A stretch of 64,000 bases of DNA from Bacteroides acidifaciens. GTDB taxonomy: Bacteria; Bacteroidota; Bacteroidia; Bacteroidales; Bacteroidaceae. Within the stretch, counting starts at the first letter, position 1; each line of letters begins with the position of its first letter. The notes below the pieces were generated by a model. The model was given only the letters and a program-made list of their open reading frames with translations, did not search any database and was not told where the DNA came from. The stretch lies in the NCBI RefSeq assembly GCF_024623065.1, contig NZ_JANJZR010000001.1, forward strand, positions 1 to 64,000, given 5' to 3'. The translations under genes and the position numbers were made by a program. Below are positions 62,711-64,000 of this stretch, piece after piece.

Positions 62711-63871
62711 TTATCGGGATTCAATTATAATTCCGCCACCTAGTAGCAAACCGTCTTTATAGAATGCTGCGGCTTGCCCAGGCGCAATGGCGGTTAAAGG
62801 TTCATGAAGTTGTACGTGGAGTTTGTTGTCAGAAGTAATGGTGACTGTACAGTGGTTTTCCTGTTTACGATATCGTATCTTCACGATAATATCAGAATGC
62901 CCCAGGATACGTTCGCGGTTCACGATATTCCAGTCCTTCAACCACATTTCTGTTTTTTCCAAGGCAGAGAGAGAGGATAATACCACTTCATTCTTCTCTG
63001 TATTTATCTCTTTTACAAAAACAGGGCGGTTCAGATGAACACCCAGTCCACGTCTTTGGCCAATGGTATAAAAAGGGTATCCTTCGTGCCAAGCTATGAA
63101 ATTCCCCTTTTCATCGACAAACCTTCCTCGTTTGACCATTGCTGACCACGGCTGACTATTGCCGACCAATGTCTGACCATTGCTGACCAATGTCTGACCA
63201 TTGCTGACCAATGTCTGACTATTTCTGACCAATGTCTGACCATTGCTGACCAACCAGTTTTTCAGGAAGTTCCGGTAGTCCATCGGGCAAAAACAGACGC
63301 CAATACTATCCTTTTTAGTGGCGACTTTTTGGAAGCCACGTTCAGCCGCCCAGGCACGGGCTTCAACTTTCGTAATTCCTCCCATTGGCAGAAGAATTCT
63401 GCTGAGTATATCTTGCTTCAAGCCCCACAGAAAAAAGGACTGGTCTTTGTCCGGGTCAACGGCATGCGTAATATAGTAAGTATCTTCTAGCTTTACTTTT
63501 TGAACATAGTGACCGGTAGCAATGTAAAAGATGCCCATTTCATCAGCAATTTCGGCAAGCAGAGGCCACTTTAGACGGTTATTGCACAATGTGCAAGGCA
63601 CAGGGGTATGACCCGCTAAATATTCATGCACAAAATACTCAAGGATTTGCTTGTTGAAAACTTCACGGGCATCGTAGGTTATATGGCGAATACCCAGACG
63701 TTCTGCCAGATTACGGGCATCTTCCAGATATTCGGTCGATTCGTTCAGTTCATAAAAACGGAAAGTGACTCCGGTTACCTCATAACCGGCTTCCAGCAGT
63801 CTCATGGCAGCTACAGAACTATCCGTTCCACCACTCATACCTAACAATACTCGTTTGTTTTCTTCCATCAT
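62711..63871 (-). CDS. mnmA: tRNA 2-thiouridylase MnmA paralogue with tandem repeat
   Basis: A 386-residue enzyme that thiolates U34 of tRNA Lys, Glu and Gln. The PP-loop is SGGTDSS (13-19). Catalytic cysteines are expected in [13 protein letters not shown] near 98-101 and [12 protein letters not shown] near 195. The C-terminal domain has [13 protein letters not shown] and GGGIIIES. Between residues about 207 and 248 it carries an extra stretch of five TLVSNGQ-like units absent from other MnmA proteins, encoded by a 21-bp DNA repeat. The start is MM at 63871/63868. Bacteroides usually carry more than one mnmA. Confidence 0.9.
   Translation of the reverse strand: MMEENKRVLLGMSGGTDSSVAAMRLLEAGYEVTGVTFRFYELNESTEYLEDARNLAERLGIRHITYDAREVFNKQILEYFVHEYLAGHTPVPCTLCNNRLKWPLLAEIADEMGIFYIATGHYVQKVKLEDTYYITHAVDPDKDQSFFLWGLKQDILSRILLPMGGITKVEARAWAAERGFQKVATKKDSIGVCFCPMDYRNFLKNWLVSNGQTLVRNSQTLVSNGQTLVSNGQTLVGNSQPWSAMVKRGRFVDEKGNFIAWHEGYPFYTIGQRRGLGVHLNRPVFVKEINTEKNEVVLSSLSALEKTEMWLKDWNIVNRERILGHSDIIVKIRYRKQENHCTVTITSDNKLHVQLHEPLTAIAPGQAAAFYKDGLLLGGGIIIESR
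63132..63256. repeat. 21-bp tandem repeat inside mnmA
   Basis: About six copies of a unit related to TGACCATTGCTGACCAATGT plus C (21 bp) on the plus strand. Two consecutive units from 63174 are identical. Each unit is made of two halves of 10 and 11 bp sharing TGACCA. Five units keep the mnmA frame (seven residues each); the unit at 63132 is one base short, so there the same DNA reads PWSAMVK instead of TLVSNGQ. Confidence 0.9.
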
Positions 63872-63962
63872 GCTGCAAAATTAAGGATTTTCCCGTATCT
63901 TTCCTCCAAAGAAAAAAGTCTTTTCTTTATTCAGCCGGTGTACAAATCTCGCGATTTATATA

Positions 63963-63970
63963 TAAATTTG
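63963..63970 (+). promoter_or_regulatory. -7 box of a gene leaving the window on the right
   Basis: TAAATTTG fits TAnnTTTG. Candidate ATGs follow at 63979 (stopped after six codons) and 63988, which stays open to the window end. The gene itself cannot be identified. Confidence 0.4.
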
Positions 63971-64000
63971 CACAAAAATGGCACTATATGAAATATAAAC

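Noticed and set aside
63132..63256. The short direct repeats in mnmA as a CRISPR array.
   Set aside because: Units are contiguous without unique spacers and lie in frame within a coding sequence.

Overview
The window reads as chromosomal DNA of a Bacteroides species, close to the B. thetaiotaomicron / B. ovatus / B. xylanisolvens group. The evidence is gene content (viroplasmin-type RNase H, GH36 alpha-galactosidase, GIN-domain lipoprotein, GH3-superfamily protein, DUF4254), the typical rimP-nusA-infB-cvpA-sufBCDS order, and many promoters of the Bacteroides type (-33 TTTG, about 19-20 nt, -7 TAnnTTTG) in place of -35/-10 boxes. I saw no rRNA or tRNA gene and no CRISPR array.

Left part (1-26 kb), mostly housekeeping. 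A secreted alpha-galactosidase and a YbjQ protein come first. A long minus-strand run follows: rimP, nusA, infB, cvpA, sufB, sufC, sufD, sufS, from translation and transcription factors into Fe-S cluster assembly. Next are a YgjP-type metalloprotease, a GIN lipoprotein, an ECF sigma factor with its membrane partner, argB and speA. A three-gene cluster then encodes a Sel1-repeat protein, a divergent Hsp90-like ATPase and a helical-repeat protein. Shikimate kinase and RNase H close the block.

Middle part (26.7-55.7 kb), an envelope glycan locus. One side has an ArnT-like transferase and a four-gene operon (MsbA-like ABC exporter, LTA-synthase-like sulfatase-fold enzyme, GtrA, GtrB-like GT2). 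The other side (39.9-55.7 kb) is visibly AT-richer and holds about nine cytoplasmic glycosyltransferases (GT2, GT4, GT9), one membrane GT87-like enzyme, a WaaP-like kinase and DUF4254. No Wzx flippase or Wzy polymerase is present, which fits lipooligosaccharide core assembly rather than a polymerised O-antigen or capsule. From memory, the B. thetaiotaomicron LOS cluster lies just beside acpP/fabF/rnc, as here.

Between the two glycan blocks (33.7-39.7 kb) lies an accessory island: a VapE/VirE-type protein, an HU-like DNA-binding protein, a PD-(D/E)XK ATPase and broken ATPase genes. The HU-like gene sits inside a striking inverted repeat (two perfect blocks of 30 and 36 bp with an equal 30-bp spacer on each side). 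It is preceded by four palindromic decamers at an exact 22-bp period. This is the most unusual structure in the window. Other decay marks are an internally deleted IS66 element (51.4-52.7 kb), a decayed GT2 copy (46.9 kb) and an internally deleted AAA ATPase (39.1-39.6 kb).

Right part (55.7-64 kb), housekeeping again: pdxB, purN, acpP-fabF-rnc, pfkA, a GH3-superfamily protein and mnmA. The mnmA gene carries a 21-bp tandem repeat within its coding sequence.
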